64,000 bases of DNA from Arbacia lixula (taxonomy: Eukaryota > Echinodermata > Echinoidea > Arbacioida > Arbaciidae): positions 25,603,335 to 25,667,334 of the forward strand of contig OZ022576.1 of assembly GCA_963669155.1 (NCBI GenBank), read 5' to 3'. The notes under the pieces were generated by a model, which was not told where the DNA came from, did no database searches, and was given only the letters and a program-made list of their open reading frames with translations. Of this stretch, positions 42,001-55,144 are shown piece by piece. Within the stretch, counting starts at the first letter, position 1, and each line of letters starts with the position of its first letter. Position numbers and translations under genes: made by a program.

Positions 42001-45000
42001 AAAGACCAGCTGCAAGGCCTCTATGACAAACAGGATGGAATCCTCTGTAAGTTTGTGGTTAATTTGTAATGTAACCGTTCAGAGGTGGTATTCTGAGAAA
42101 AAAAAACTTTTTAACTTATCGATTTTGAATGAAGTCCTGTACAATCCCGTACCTTGATTGGCCAATGGACGCAGTTTTTGTCTGAAGTCAGAATACCAAC
42201 TGACTTAACTAGATGGAAGACAATTTTGGACTTACGTCTCTTCCAGAAAACCACCCCAGATTTAAGTTCACGTTTATTTTGGTCAAAAGCTGATTACAGT
42301 AGCTAGCTGCACAGCCTTTATGACAAACAGGTTGGAACCCTCTCAGTTACTCACAAATGTAGCAGTTGCTGTTCATAGATTTGTTGTAGTCAAAAGTTGA
42401 TTATAGCAGTAGATATAACACTAAGGCCTTTGCGAACCAGTATGGAATTCTCTGTAAGTCGATGGTTAATCTGAAATGTAGTGGTGACGCTTTTTTCACA
42501 GTTATTTGGGTCAAAAGTTGATCAACCGTAAGCTGCAAGGCGTCTCTGTTAAGCAGGGTAGAATCCCTCAGTAAGTCTATGGTTGATATAGCTTCTACTG
42601 CCTGCCAATTTGTGGAGTATTATATATGAAAGGCCTAGTTACAGGCTAGCATAGTCTGAATTCAGGCCCAGCACACTGAATTTTGCTTATATTTTAGGGA
42701 GTATATGTGTGTTGATTTTAAGTACTCTTCAAACCCATTAGTAAAGAAAACAGGTGTGCCTCCCCTTATGATTCAGGGTGGGTCTATTCGTATTTAATCT
42801 AAACATTCGTCTACTTTTCTAACAGCCGACATCTTTGATGGAAAGTACGGCAGTGAGGCAGAGTACCGGTTGGAGTCGGAGCTGGACATGCTGCTGGAGC
42901 GCAAGCAGAGGGTCGCCGTGGCCCGCTACAAGTGGAACAACTCACACACTCTGGTCAAGCACTCCTGTGGCCAGCTCAGCTTTGGCATCAGGCGTTGGGC
43001 GGATGTCCTCCAGATCCCAGTACAGTAAGTGGGCATTAACTCTTCATGTGTGGCAAATGTGAATTTACAATTAATACACATAGATCCCATAGAGGTACAT
43101 CTGTCTGGTAGTAAAAAGATTAAGAACTTTTCGACTACTAGATGGGCAATATTGCCCTGTGGTCAGCTCAAATTATTTTCATGCATTTCAGTTTTATTTT
43201 AGTGAAAAAACATGGTTACAGTTTGATATTCAGAAGGTTCGTTTATTCCAAAGGTTCGTTATTTGAAGGGTTCGTAATTCCAAAACATGTAAATCGCCTG
43301 TACCTCGATGCTCGAAAACGAAAAAGGGTTCGTTACTCCGAGCATTTGTGGCGTTATTCCGAAGGCTCGTTAATCTGAAAATAAGATAGGGTTCGTTGTT
43401 CTGAAGTTCCGTTAATCCGAAAAACGAAATAAGGTTCGTTTCTCCAAAGGTTCGTCAATCCAAAAACAAGATAAGGTTTGTTTTTCCGAAAGTTCGTTAA
43501 TAAGGTTCGAAAGCTTATTTCGTTTTTGGATTAAAGGACCTTCGGATAAACAAACTTTATTACTTTTTTGGACGAATGAACCTTCAGAATAACGAACCTT
43601 ATTTCTTTCTTGGACTAACGAACCTTCAGAAAAACGAACCTTATTTTGTTTTCGGACAAACGAACCTTCGGAGTATTTGAACCTTCAGAATAACGAACCT
43701 TCGGAATAACGAGTGCTCCCCCCAAAAAAACACATGATGATAACATAATATGAACCAACAAATAAATCCATCTTTCCCCACTCTCTGATCTGACCATCAC
43801 AGAAATAGCCAGATCCGATACCAGTTTGCTGCAGAGGCTCGCAACAACCTTGTGGCGGCTGCACAGAACATCACCACCTCCCAGCAGTACCTCAACACCA
43901 TCACCTTCCCCTACTGCACCCCTGATGAGATCGCGACTCTGAACAAAGCCATTGCCAACATCTTCACTGACATGATGCACCCTGACAGACACAAGCATGC
44001 CATGGAGTGTTATGTGACAGTCTACCGACGGTCAGCTGCTCTCGTCCAATGGTTTGAGCATGTAAGAACAGAACAAATTATGCCTGTCGATTATCTATGA
44101 ATTTTGAGGGTATCTCTCCCATAGAAACCTGTTTTTATTTGGCGGTTCGTAGTATGTTTCAATACTAAGTTAAGATTTATTTCCATGCTGCAAAGATACT
44201 TCTCCTTGGGATAAATACAAATGACATAGAGTGCCCGTGATGGCTGATAGTTTGAAGGTCTTCAGTCCAGTGTTTAACGACAGACCCATCACACACTGAC
44301 AATACTCATGATAGTAGTTTGTATGTATATAGCGCCTATTCTAAGATAGTATCATCTCTACATACTTAACAATGTCATTACCCCGGTCATCAGGAGGTTT
44401 TATGTCTTTGTGGCATCTGTCTGTTGACTCAACGTTATTCCTTCTCCCCTTCCCCTTCACCTCCTCCTCTCCTCCTGCAGGTGATCTCCAAGACAATCAT
44501 CAAGGACCTGGAGAAGACATCGAGGAACTGTGCGGCTAAGCAGAAGGAGTTGAAGATGGAGCGCATCAAACTGGTCCATGAGAAAGTCAAGGAGAAGCTC
44601 GGGGCAGAGGTCGCTGACCGGCTCCAGCAGAGCGCCAGTAGCGCAGGTAAGCCAGTGACCTTTGACCTTTGAGTATGTATGTTATTTTGGGGATAGTGCT
44701 ATCGAGAGATGTATGTCACAGTTTCTGATGGTCTGCTTATTCTGTGATATAGCCATTTTATTTCCAGAGGGAGAATCCTTGACCCATGAGCTTTCATTGC
44801 ATTAATGATAATTAAAATGTAAAAAGTTATTTATGCTTTCAATATTTTGTTAGATAAGCACACCAAATGCAATAAAGTGCATTGAGGACATTGATGCAAT
44901 TGTCATCATAAGTGTCATGATGTCACAGCATATTTTGGTAACATTTTTATCTTAGGAGGGGGCGGAGGGAGGGGGGGCCAGCGGGGATGAGATACACATA

Positions 45001-47507
45001 TCGATATGTACGTGTAGTTCTTATCCAATATGATATATTCCTATGATTATGTCTGTTTCTTTTGGCAGTTGAAAATGATATTACTGAGGACAAGGAGGAG
45101 CCAGAACTAGCCCTGTTAGTAGACGCCGACTCTGTATCTGTGGCTGGTGATGTGCCTGCAATGGTGAGTCAGTCTTTCCTCTTCTCAAGGGAGCCGTTCA
45201 CATTGGAGTAAAGCATAAAATGGAACGCTATTTGTGATACCGGTAGTGCAGTCCACTCACATCACCAATATGCATGCTTTGCATCTTGGACCACTCAGTT
45301 GTAACATTCCTTTTGTCCCATGTGATATGTTGTATTTTCTTGAGAGGTGACATATGATCACATATTTTTGTACAAATATCTTAATCAATGCACTAAACAT
45401 TTAATTCTACCTGTGAATATATGAACAGTGTTATATGAAATTTATCAAAATAGCAAGATTTTAATAGAGTTGTTGATGTACATTTTGATCTAAAACACTA
45501 TTCTTCTTTTGAGTGTAATATATTATTTATTAAAATAGCAAGGTTTAACAAGAGCTGTTGATGTACATTTTGATCTAAAACACTATTCTTATTTTGTGAT
45601 AAACAGGAGGACAACAATGCTGTGGGCGCACCCACTCCACTCGGAGTAGAGGAGCTGGCACCAACTCCAAACATGAATGACATCTTCGGTAAGCTAGACT
45701 CCCCCCCCTCCCCCCCCCCCTCCCCCCACCCCCATCCCCATCCTCCCACCAAGCAATATCAATAGTAGGGCAATTCCTCTGTCTCGGGGAAGGTTATGTC
45801 ACACGAGTTAGTGTAAAAGTAATTTTCATGGTACAACACACATGCAACATATGTCGGAGATGTTATTTTCGCCCACAAGATATACTTGTCACTACAAAAT
45901 AATCCACCCTGTGCATAAAAATCATCAACAAAGCATTATCATGAAGGTTTAACACCGCAAAAAGAGCTGATGGCTGTACAATGTGTTTCAACACACACAC
46001 ACAGTGTGTACTAGTATAGTAACTCCAAAGTCCCTGATAGACGTGTGCATTTAGCCTGCTAAAGAAAGCAGGATAATGGTGACGGTAAATGTGTGCTTGC
46101 TCCGTGTTGCGCGAAAAGCACAAATCTTAATGTCCAGTTTTACAGTGCCAACCTGTTTGGGTTTTTTTCCTTTTAAGGAAAACACATTCCCACTTAATAT
46201 GGATATGAAAATTAATATAAAAGTAGAGAAAGCTAGATAAGATTCCATACAGTTAATATTACAATGTGATTGTTAATCTCTGTGCACGTGTGCTGTATAA
46301 AGGATAGCAGTACATGTATCATCCCTTTTCTCTTAGCTTTTGCTTTCTGCCTTTGATGGCATCGTGGTATTCATTTCTCGAAGAACCACATCCTTTTTAT
46401 ACAATGAGCCCTTCTATATCACTGAAAACACGCCGTAAAACAACATCAATATAATTTGGGCCAAGGATATATATATTTATATTCCACATACTAAGAATGT
46501 TGCTATATGATTGGTCAAGAGTTGATCACGTGATGAGGCGTAATTTTTCCTATCAGATCACCTGAGAATAAAAGTTCGTTACACTCTAGTTGATAGTACT
46601 TTTTGGTTTCGCTGATCTCTTCACTCCTCACAGTCCTAACGCGTGATCAATTTTTTGAGTATGCGCGAAATAAAAGTGCGTTACACTCGGACTATCAGCT
46701 CCCACTAACGCGTCCAAACGCGCGTCCTAATGTGCGTCCTAATGCGCGTCCTAATTAACGCGCATCCTAACGCGTGTTCCCCATGGCAGCGGCTCGGGGT
46801 TAGGTAGAGAAGTAAACATTACTTTTGTACGTCAAATTGTCATTTTTGGTATAGATAGTTGGTTTCAGATGTGGAATATAAATCAAATAATCAACTTTTG
46901 GTTTCAGGCAATGAGACGAACTATCACTTCCACGGCGATCTGAATGTATACGCTATCTTTCCTCAGCTGCGCTTCGGAAAGATAGCTACATCCAGATCGC
47001 CTCGGAAGTGATAGTTCATCCCATCACCTTCACCAACGTTGATTATTTGTTTAATATCCTTGGCGATATATATATATAGCCATCCCAGCTATCAGAGAGA
47101 GATGCCATTGTAGTGTATTGAATGTATCCTCGGAATTGTGTGAGGAAATGGAGAAATGACCTTCAATTCCACACGTCCTCTGGAAATCTATTTTGTGCTA
47201 CACAATGAATAGGTGATTGTAACTGGATGTTATTTCATTTTTATTCACTCTATATTCATCACTTTTGTAAACATAATTGTTCCCGTTGAACATTCAAATG
47301 AGGGGTGAGTTTTGTTGTTTTTTTTCTTTATGAAGGAACATTGATAATATTGTATCTGTCCCTCTCTCTCTCTCTCATTCTTTTTATCTTTCTCTTTCTT
47401 CCTATTTCTCTTTCTTTCTGTTTTCTTCCTTCTCTTTCTCCTTTACCCTCCCTCTTTCATTCTCACATTTTCTCTTTGCATATTTCCAATATCTTATTTC
47501 TTTACCT

Positions 47508-47553
<46 letters not shown>

Positions 47554-47845
47554 TTTATATATATCCATTGCGGTCTATCTCTCTTCTTATGCTCCCTCCC
47601 TTACTGTCATTCAATTACTGCATTATTATGATTTTCTCGCTCCCTCCCCACCCCCAGGCAATATTGAGGAGCTGAAGCGCCAGCATGATGAGCAGGTGAA
47701 GGAGTACGAGCGGCAGCAGGAGGTGGCCAAGACCCGGGCTGACCAGGACCTGCAGAGCAAGCTGGCCGCGCGCCGGTCACGCCGCCAGCGCCAGGCCGCC
47801 CAGGAGTCAGAGATGGCTGCCCTCCAGGGCTCCGCCCCCTACTGA
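36013..47845 (+). CDS. Unrecognised proline-rich coiled-coil protein, probably N-myristoylated (564 aa)
   Basis: Twelve coding exons: 36013-36051, 36759-36968, 37808-37989, 38692-38794, 39437-39454, 41893-42046, 42826-43024, 43803-44061, 44481-44646, 45069-45163, 45607-45688 and 47658-47845; all junctions keep phase and sum to 565 codons. The N-terminus MGCSASAP fits N-myristoylation at Gly2 with palmitoylation at Cys3. Residues about 14-83 are Pro/Ala/Gln-rich with GPPPPPP. Residues 84-235 are Gln/Glu/Lys-rich and predict coiled coil. Residues 237-443 form a helical, conserved-looking core including WNNSHTLVKHSCGQLSFG and TFPYCTPDEIATLNKAIANI. Residues 444-503 are acidic and 504-564 a basic, Arg-rich helix ending QGSAPY. 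There is no signal peptide or transmembrane segment. I do not recognise the family; a membrane-tethered cytoplasmic scaffold is inference. Confidence 0.85.
36052..36758. other. Intron 1 (coding) of the gene at 36013
   Basis: Contains a short CCA run (36142-36161). An open frame runs through its 3' part into exon 2 from 36306, but the upstream part is AT-rich with no protein-like composition; only 36759-36968 is accepted as exon. Confidence 0.6.
37355..37643 (+). repeat. Truncated copy of the 50284-50853 element
   Basis: Lies in the intron before exon 37808. Shares CATGACTTTTTC, GTGTCTCACAACTTT, a poly-G run and the right terminal repeat CCCAGTCAGAATAGGGTTAA. The left terminal repeat is missing. 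Confidence 0.75.
39437..39454 (+). CDS. 18-nt microexon (MSREQQ)
   Basis: ATGTCTCGAGAACAGCAG is bounded by TAG and GTATTT and is phase 0 on both sides, so it can be skipped without a frameshift. It closely repeats the end of the preceding exon (MSKEQQ, 38777-38794). It falls inside the coiled-coil region (residues 179-184). Not shown to be used. Confidence 0.55.
39455..41892. other. Intron 5 of the gene at 36013
   Basis: 2.4 kb of AT-rich intron. I see no further exon, RNA gene or recognisable repeat family. Confidence 0.5.
43225..43710. repeat. Inverted tandem array in intron 7
   Basis: The left half holds about ten copies of a motif near AAGGTTCGTTAATCC; from about 43505 the right half holds its reverse complement, near GGATTAACGAACCTT. 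The transcript could fold into a long imperfect hairpin between exons 42826-43024 and 43803-44061. Confidence 0.85.
45689..47657. other. Last intron of the gene at 36013
   Basis: Contains a poly-C stretch just after the donor (45702-45740), foldback element copy 2 (46479-47053) with an inserted GCGTCCTAAT repeat, and a (CT)n tract (about 47360-47560) leading to the acceptor at 47657. Confidence 0.7.
46479..47053. repeat. Dispersed foldback element, copy 2
   Basis: Matches 3531-3870 at both ends but is longer by about 230 bp. The extra sequence includes a 12-bp-type repeat, variants of GCGCGTCCTAAT, at about 46690-46775. The internal inverted repeat (ACGAACTATCACTTCC and its complement) is retained. 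Confidence 0.8.
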
Positions 47846-49324
47846 GAGTGCAACACCCCCTTAATGAGTGTGATTTCACCTAGAGTAATCAAAGGCTGGA
47901 TAGTGCGGGACAAGAGTGAGTAGGTGCTTTAACGAGTGTGCATAATTATTCCTTAAAGTGAACTATATGGATAGGTAGTAAGTGTTCAATACTACCTATT
48001 TATCATTAAAATGCTTTTAAGGCAATATGTTTCCCAAGCTTTGTGGTTGTAGATATATGTGCAATGTTATTATCATTTTAAAGTGATGGAAGATGATTTA
48101 CTGTCTGTAAATTTTGTAGATATGTGTATAGATATGTACAACATATGTATATACATATTGTGTGATTATTGGTCATCACCTTGATTAGATCCAAGATTTG
48201 AGATTAGATGGGCATTTCATGCCACTTGTTGACTGCATGTTGTCTTTGATTCCTTAGTCATAGAATTTGATACAAACATTATGGTAGTTGTCGCCTGTAA
48301 TGGTAATGTATTCAGTTGACAAAAGGAGTAATACTTGTATATAATAGATATATACAACATATGTATATAAATATTACTTGATAATTGGTCTCCACCTTGA
48401 TTGGCTCTAAGATTTTACATAGGACGGGCATTTCATTCCACTTATAACTGCATATTGTCAATGATACCTTAATCATAAAAAGTGATACAAATAGTATGGG
48501 AGTTAATACCTGTAGGTTTGGAAATGTGTCGGGTTTATGTATTCTGTGTGCAAAAGTAGTGAGCTGATTAGGACTAAGATTGTGCTTTTATATATGTTTT
48601 CTTGAAAAATGAATATAGAAACCGTCCATTCTTGATTCAGTATTATGATTGTATATTAATTTTATACCAAATGAAGTTTATTTCAGAATAACAGACAATA
48701 TATCAGATAAATGAAATGTTTATGCTCATTCTGGTACACAATATTGTGCATACATGGATAGATTATATTTTGTATCATGCATCAATTTTTGTATCTTTCT
48801 GTGGAAAAAAACCCACCCAAGTTAACAGTTTTGTTCATCCTTGTTTCAGAAAGTAATAGCACATAATACTTGATCAGAAAAGATGATGCCTAGAAGGGGT
48901 TAACCAATAGCAAATACCTAAACTCCAGTACTTTCAATTGCATGTAGGTTTATAGATGTGCTTGATGATATAATATATTATATCCCTTCTATGAATATTC
49001 ATGAGTATTCTAGGAACGTGATTGGTCAATTGATGCTCAAAGAGCTCCGGATAGTTTTCACTATTTTTTCCTGGGGAGGACTGCGAATGCTCTATTTACT
49101 ATTTTCTTCCTTGGGACTACTGCGCATGCTTTCTACCTGAGCGGGCGTAAATTAGTGCGCGTATGAATGCAGTGCGCGGCGTGTTGCGCATTTACCTGGG
49201 ATGAACCGATATCGAGACAGAGAAAAAATATGGCGACATACAACCACATGGTGTTACCGAAAGTTTTACTATTTTCTAAATAGTATTTATTAGTATTTTT
49301 GTTCTGCTATTGTTTTACAAAAGG

Positions 49325-49505
49325 GATATAAAACAAATATACCAAGCATTGAGTTCGAAAGTATAGTGAAAATTATCCATCTTCGGAGGGACTGGCATAA
49401 GTTACTATTTTTTCCTCGGGGGCTTCGCCCCTCGGAAAAAATAGTTCTATGCCACTCCCTCCTCAGAAAGATAACAATCTCACAGCTTGGTATATTTATA
49501 TATTA
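49325..49505. repeat. Foldback sequence with GC-rich loop
   Basis: Arms such as GACTGGCATAAGTTACTATT and its near-complement AATAGTTCTATGCCACTCC flank CGGGGGCTTCGCCCCTCGG. Outer parts (AATATACCAAGC and GCTTGGTATATT) also pair. Confidence 0.8.
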
Positions 49506-49858
49506 TTACACATACAAGCCACTTTTTCGATACAATAAAACCTTGTATTAATTATCATTCTAGAGGTTTGCTTGCTAGCATGGAATATTGTTAGCATATT
49601 AGCTGTCCTATGTATTTTATGTTACCAGTATCAATGGGGAAAATGAGTGCATGATTGTTACAATATTCAACTCTCGCCATGACAATTGCGCATGGGTTTG
49701 ATTGTGCGTGCACATTTTTTAACATGCGTGAGGCAGATTTGATACAGGTGAGTAAACCCCCGTTTCTTTTTCTTTTTTGTTTGTTTTAAATTGAACCCAT
49801 TGCTGTTTTCATGGAAAGTGGTTTTTATATATAATAATAATATGGATTTCTTTTGTGA

Positions 49859-49955
49859 TATATATCAGATATATTGCATTTATCAGCATGAATATTGCAC
49901 TTGTCAGCAACTCATGCAATATTCATACTGATGAATGCAATATATCTGATATACC
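49859..49955. repeat. Inverted repeat with about 40-bp arms
   Basis: The left arm (ATATATCAGATATATTGCAT) and right arm (ATGCAATATATCTGATATA) are complementary, and the inner parts also pair (GCATGAATATTGCA and TGCAATATTCAT). Confidence 0.85.
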
Positions 49956-50283
49956 GCTCAAGTACAGCCAATATTATATAAACAGTACACATGAAGTTTT
50001 TAATATACACGTGTATACCTTTAGTGAGAAAGAAAACTAAGTACTTTTTGACATGTCATTGGTGTGACATTGAATTTTATCAACACTGGTTAGTGTTTAA
50101 CAAAAATATAATTTACAGTGAAAACATATCAGTCTTGTTACATTACATTTTTAAAGTGATATTATTCAGTATCAAGGAATTTCTTGTAATATAACTGTAG
50201 AGAAGTCATGAACTGTCCATAATCCTTTGTAAATGTGTAATATTATGTTAAAAGAATACATACTGGTACTCTCTGTGTAAGTG

Positions 50284-50853
50284 TTAACCCTAGTCTGACT
50301 GGGTGGGGAGTTCATTTTGAACCGCGCCTTTCCATGACTTTTTCATTTGAAGTGTCTCACAACTTTAAGGACCAAGTTTGAAAAAATCGGACACTCCGTT
50401 CAGAGGTAACACAACATCATATAATCACATGCCGGACCAAAATCTGACAATAAGTGCAATACTTTTGCATAGGTTTGTGCACAAGAATAGAGAATGAATT
50501 TAGAAAAAAAAACCTATAATACGTAAGAAAAAAAAATACATAAAGAATTGATTTGCAATTTTAACATTTTTAACATGATATTGCTGATTGTGCTACTCAG
50601 CATATTAGAAAAAAGTTTGACCTTCATGCTATCTTTTTTAGTGAGATATTAATAAATTTGTAAAATATGCATAAATTATAATTTACACAAAATTGATATG
50701 CAGCCACACTTCTAACATGTTTCTTTATCTCCATACAATACTTTGCGCTGGTGCAACCTTCTACGACCAAGATATCGGGGAGGGGGGGGGGGGGGGAGGG
50801 GGTCAAGACCAGTCAAAACCTGCTGTCAAAAAGCCCAGTCATAATAGGGTTAA
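50284..50853. repeat. MITE-like element with terminal inverted repeats
   Basis: The left end TTAACCCTAGTCTGACTGGG and right end CCCAGTCATAATAGGGTTAA are imperfect inverted repeats at the borders. An internal poly-G run is at 50774-50803. No transposase is encoded. A truncated relative is at 37355-37643. Confidence 0.8.
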
Positions 50854-52331
50854 GCCCTACATGTAAAAAATGTGTTCAACTTATTATATTGGACTGTATC
50901 ACAATTCTCCTTATTGCATTCCTTCAGTTTCTGAATATACTACTCTTTGTTACGTTGTCTTTCATAAATATATCTTTATATGAGTATAATTATGTATAAA
51001 TATAGCGTGTGAATAATTAATCTATGTAAATATTTGTAATGAATATTTGTATAGCATAGCCCCAAGTAGTGTAAAAATGTTTTGAGGTTTTGTGACAATC
51101 ACCATGTACTATATGATATATTGATGATCCTAATGTCTTTAAGATGCCACAAGCATGTTTCGCACAAACTTCAAACTTACCAGACTTTTACTGCCAAAAT
51201 GTGTGGGGATAAGTCACCATTTACCTTTCAATCACCTTGATTCTTGTGGCCCTTTTTGCCATGTAGTTTGTCTTTTAGGCATTCAGGCGTTACATTATAA
51301 TTGAAGCATCTAAAAAAAAAAGGTCAATTTATCGAGTCTTGCATATTCTTCCATCTGCATGAAAATGATGGCATAGATTTTAATTAAGATTATCTTACAT
51401 GTGCTTCAAAAATGGTAATGCTATAATGGTACTTACAGCTTTAAGTGATGGTGCGTTATGACAGGCCAAAGCCCATTATATCAAATAATCAGTTTGCATG
51501 AATTGTATAGATGTATCAATACTTTTTTTCTATTAGGTCAAATACAGAAATCTGCTATTTGGAATACGACTTCAATACGTATCTGCTTTGTTAATAATAA
51601 TTTTTACTTGTCTTTCACGTCACCTTGAACAATTATAAATGTGTATAAACTATTAGCACAAATGTTGTGTGATAGAATATAAATGAGTGGTCATATATTT
51701 GGAAGTGTGTGATTTTTGCATTTTAACAGATTTGTATTTTCACAGCATTTTCAATTAATACAGTGTATTAATAAATTTCTATTAGTCAAAATTAACAGTT
51801 ATATGCATTGTTTTATTTGTTGTCATTCTTCTCTGCAAATGTGTTCATGCAACTTGCACGAGTATGGACGAGTACTTGTAGGCTAAATCATGACAGGACA
51901 AGGCACTTAAACCTCCTACTCATCTAGAAGATGTATTGTACACAATATACACGCTACATGTACATGTACAAGCATTCTTATGTTTTGCACAAAAAAATGT
52001 CAGCATCTTGTCATTTTAGTATTACACCCTGCAATATGCATAATGATGACATCCACACACATAAACATGAGCGCATACACGTGTTCACACAATGCACACA
52101 CAAATGCAAATTCAACACTGATATTGATTACCAAATAATGTGTGTACCATTCTTTGTCACATGCACACACTTTTCCACTCATTCTTTTAAGTTTATTTTA
52201 TGCTTTCCCGTACCTACATGTACCGAGAGTATTGTTTTCTCCCATTTTTATTTGTATTTTGTCATGTCTTGCATTATCTTGTTTGTAATCATCATTGTTG
52301 CTTATTTGTATGTTTTTGACATGGTAATAAA

Positions 52332-54678
52332 AAAGTGAATTAAATTGAAATGTAATTACATGCATTTTAAGACCAGCCCCCAAAATAAAATAACAACTTC
52401 ATCAATAATTGCAAGTCATATATTATATATTTTACTGATAAATACAATTCATCACTACAACAATACAATGTAATGATTTGGTCACATAATCAAGGCTATA
52501 TGTATATGCAATTGTGCATTAAAAGACAGTGTCTAATTTATGAAGTAATAATTGGCCATGGAATATTTAACTTCTGATTGAATGAATAATGCAATGACTG
52601 CTCTTCATGAATGCATGCATACAGACATATATTATCTTACACTATGTTACCTCTTACCCTGCAAAAACATGTTTATTTTATACTCACACATATCTAAGTA
52701 ATTACAGTAATTACATGTACATCCCCCAGATTGCTGTTAAAATACAGTGTACTGTATATATAACTAGTGTGATCTAGAACATATACAATAGGCAACATAT
52801 ACATCTACAAAAACTATGTAGAATTAAAAATGAAGAGAAACCAAAGTCATGAATTGTAAGATTGCATTTCTTAACACAAGTTTAAGATATAGGTACTTGT
52901 ATTGCTCTCACAATGTCAGTGTCTTTCATACATGCAATGTTCATGTCCATACAAGTAACATTCAGTTATTAGTATGGTAATCATAATGAGCAACTACATA
53001 CTGTTGGTGCACCTTAGGAATAATACAAAATATGATTTTAATCATTTTGAGAATATGGTCATTCTTGAGAAGAATGGCTACCACTTTGCCTAATTATCAG
53101 GGTAGATGGATTGCATATTGTCACAAGAAGCAAGTATACCTGTGCATTTAAATTTGTAGGATGCACTGCACTTCTACACATTATATGAGAGAAGTAAATA
53201 AAAGTCTTGGTTTAAAGATTATAATTTCAAATAATAAAGTAATATTCAACTTTAAAAAGTGTCTTCTTTTACTACACAATGAGTGTACAGGGTGAAATCT
53301 TGATTCTTTAGCAAATGTCAAAAGGCACTTTTACAGAACACACAAAAAACATACCGGTATGAAGGAATGTTTGTGGAAATCTAAAAATGTACTTGATTAT
53401 CTGTCTACAAAAATCTCTTACATCAAGGTATGCATAACCCATGTTTCTAAATGGAATGGCATAATTTTCAATACATAAGACGCTCTATATAGTTTATAGT
53501 ACTGGCATAATGGTCAATTAGCTAATCTGAATACATAAATGACTCACAATCAACTTTCAGCCATCTCATAGAATTAATTCATACATTTCTGAAATAAAGT
53601 CACAAATTGAAAAATATGCAAGTTGTTCACCTGCCCATATCAATTTTTGGATTAATGAAGCGATAATTGATACTGAACTAGAATCAATGTAAACCAATAC
53701 ACAGCAATTAATTCAACACAAATATTCTGATAGTAGTAATATATCCAATTTCTTCCAATATTTGTTATGCCACATGCGACGTGATTTGGAAGGAAAAGGT
53801 TTTTCAAATGGCAGTACTTTTACAATCTCTCTGTATCTATTCCTGCATTTCAAATATATAAATGAAAAGGTACAGGACTATACACCCTTTGTGTGCAATA
53901 TAAACTACTGCTGTTTTAGTTCTGTGTGTATAACTTGAGCAAAAATTCATCAATGGCTCATAAGAGTGAATGGAGGATTCAAAGTCCTCATTGTCACCTT
54001 CTTTGTAAACATAAGACTAGTATTTATGTTGAACTCACACATATTTGTGCATGGAAGAACATGATTCTGGACTATGTGCACTACCACTTCAAATGATTCA
54101 GGTTGAATATTTCAATATTTTTATCTACTACCATGTGGTAACTTACATGTATTTCCCACTAAAACAATCCCATCAATTACACTACTCACAATACATGATT
54201 AAAAAGTATTTTTCTTGTAACCTCTTTTGGACAAACATATACTGGTATATAAAAAAAAATTAAACATGAAAATCAGTGACAAGAATTCTGATTCAAGTTA
54301 TGACTCATAGAGAGTGTCATTGTAATCAATTACTATATCACTCATACCCAGCTTGCGCAATGCATTTTGTGATGGCTAGGCAAAGTACTATATCACGGCC
54401 GGGATATATCCAAACTAAGTAGGTCATGGCTTCGAGTGACACGGGTGCGTTACTGTCTCACTGTCGCGTCATTAGCAACTGTTGATAGGCAACCATTTAA
54501 ATACAGCACCGCTAATACATACCTACAGTACAGTACTACGCAAGACAGATGGCTGCGTGTGCACACGCATTAGAATGCGATCAACAAAATGTGTGGTTTG
54601 TACGTTCATAGACATAATGAAACATAATGAACACAATGAAACTGTGCTACCTTTCACTTAATTTTCCTTGAAATATCT
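52332..54678. other. AT-rich intergenic DNA between convergent genes
   Basis: No exon, RNA gene or clear repeat is recognised. It separates the two convergent transcription units. Confidence 0.45.
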
Positions 54679-54684
54679 TTTATT
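54679..54684 (-). terminator. Candidate polyadenylation signal of the CALML4-like gene
   Basis: AATAAA on the minus strand (TTTATT on the plus), about 460 bp after the stop codon. Position-based only. Confidence 0.3.
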
Positions 54685-55144
54685 TTGTCATTGTCGATGA
54701 ATGATATAAAACAACTAACCAATGTACTGTTATGAACTGGTAAATCTATTATCTCTGTAGGATCAAACTGACCGTTACCCCCGGCTTACCAGGTTATAGC
54801 AGCACATAGGTTAGTTGTATACTGATACATCTTAAAGGTAAGGATTAAGATTACGGAACCAATTATCATGGCAGAACTGTTCTGCCATCATACACAACTG
54901 AATCCATTTGAGATGATTCCTGGGTGTGATCCTCAAATCAAACCAGAGTTGGACCTGTGCTGATTGATGAAAGCAGAACATTTCTTCCCGGGATGAAGGT
55001 TCCTATGATCTTAACCACATTTATCTCTCACCTCCAAATTACAAACTCTGAATACATCGACATGAACATTCCCTGGAAAGATAAAACAGTTTGAAGATGC
55101 TAACTGAGATGAGTGTACAAAGAGTCTGCAGAAGTTGATCACCA

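Larger units (their letters stand above)
47846..52331 (+). other. Probable long 3' UTR of the gene at 36013
   Basis: No coding exon follows the TGA at 47843-47845. AATAAA signals are at 51770-51775 and 52326-52331. A 3' UTR of 3.9-4.5 kb is inferred; there may be an earlier end. The stretch includes the foldback sequences at 49325-49505 and 49859-49955 and the element at 50284-50853, any of which would be transcribed if the UTR extends this far. Confidence 0.4.

Noticed and set aside
43322-43345. GGTTCG-containing sequences considered as tRNA B-boxes
   Set aside because: They belong to the inverted GGTTCGTT array; no A-box or cloverleaf could be formed. No tRNA was found elsewhere by eye.
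54480-54500. GTTGATAGGCAACC considered as an RFX X-box
   Set aside because: Half-site spacing is one base short of the canonical motif and it lies beyond the 3' end, not the promoter, of the CALML4-like gene.
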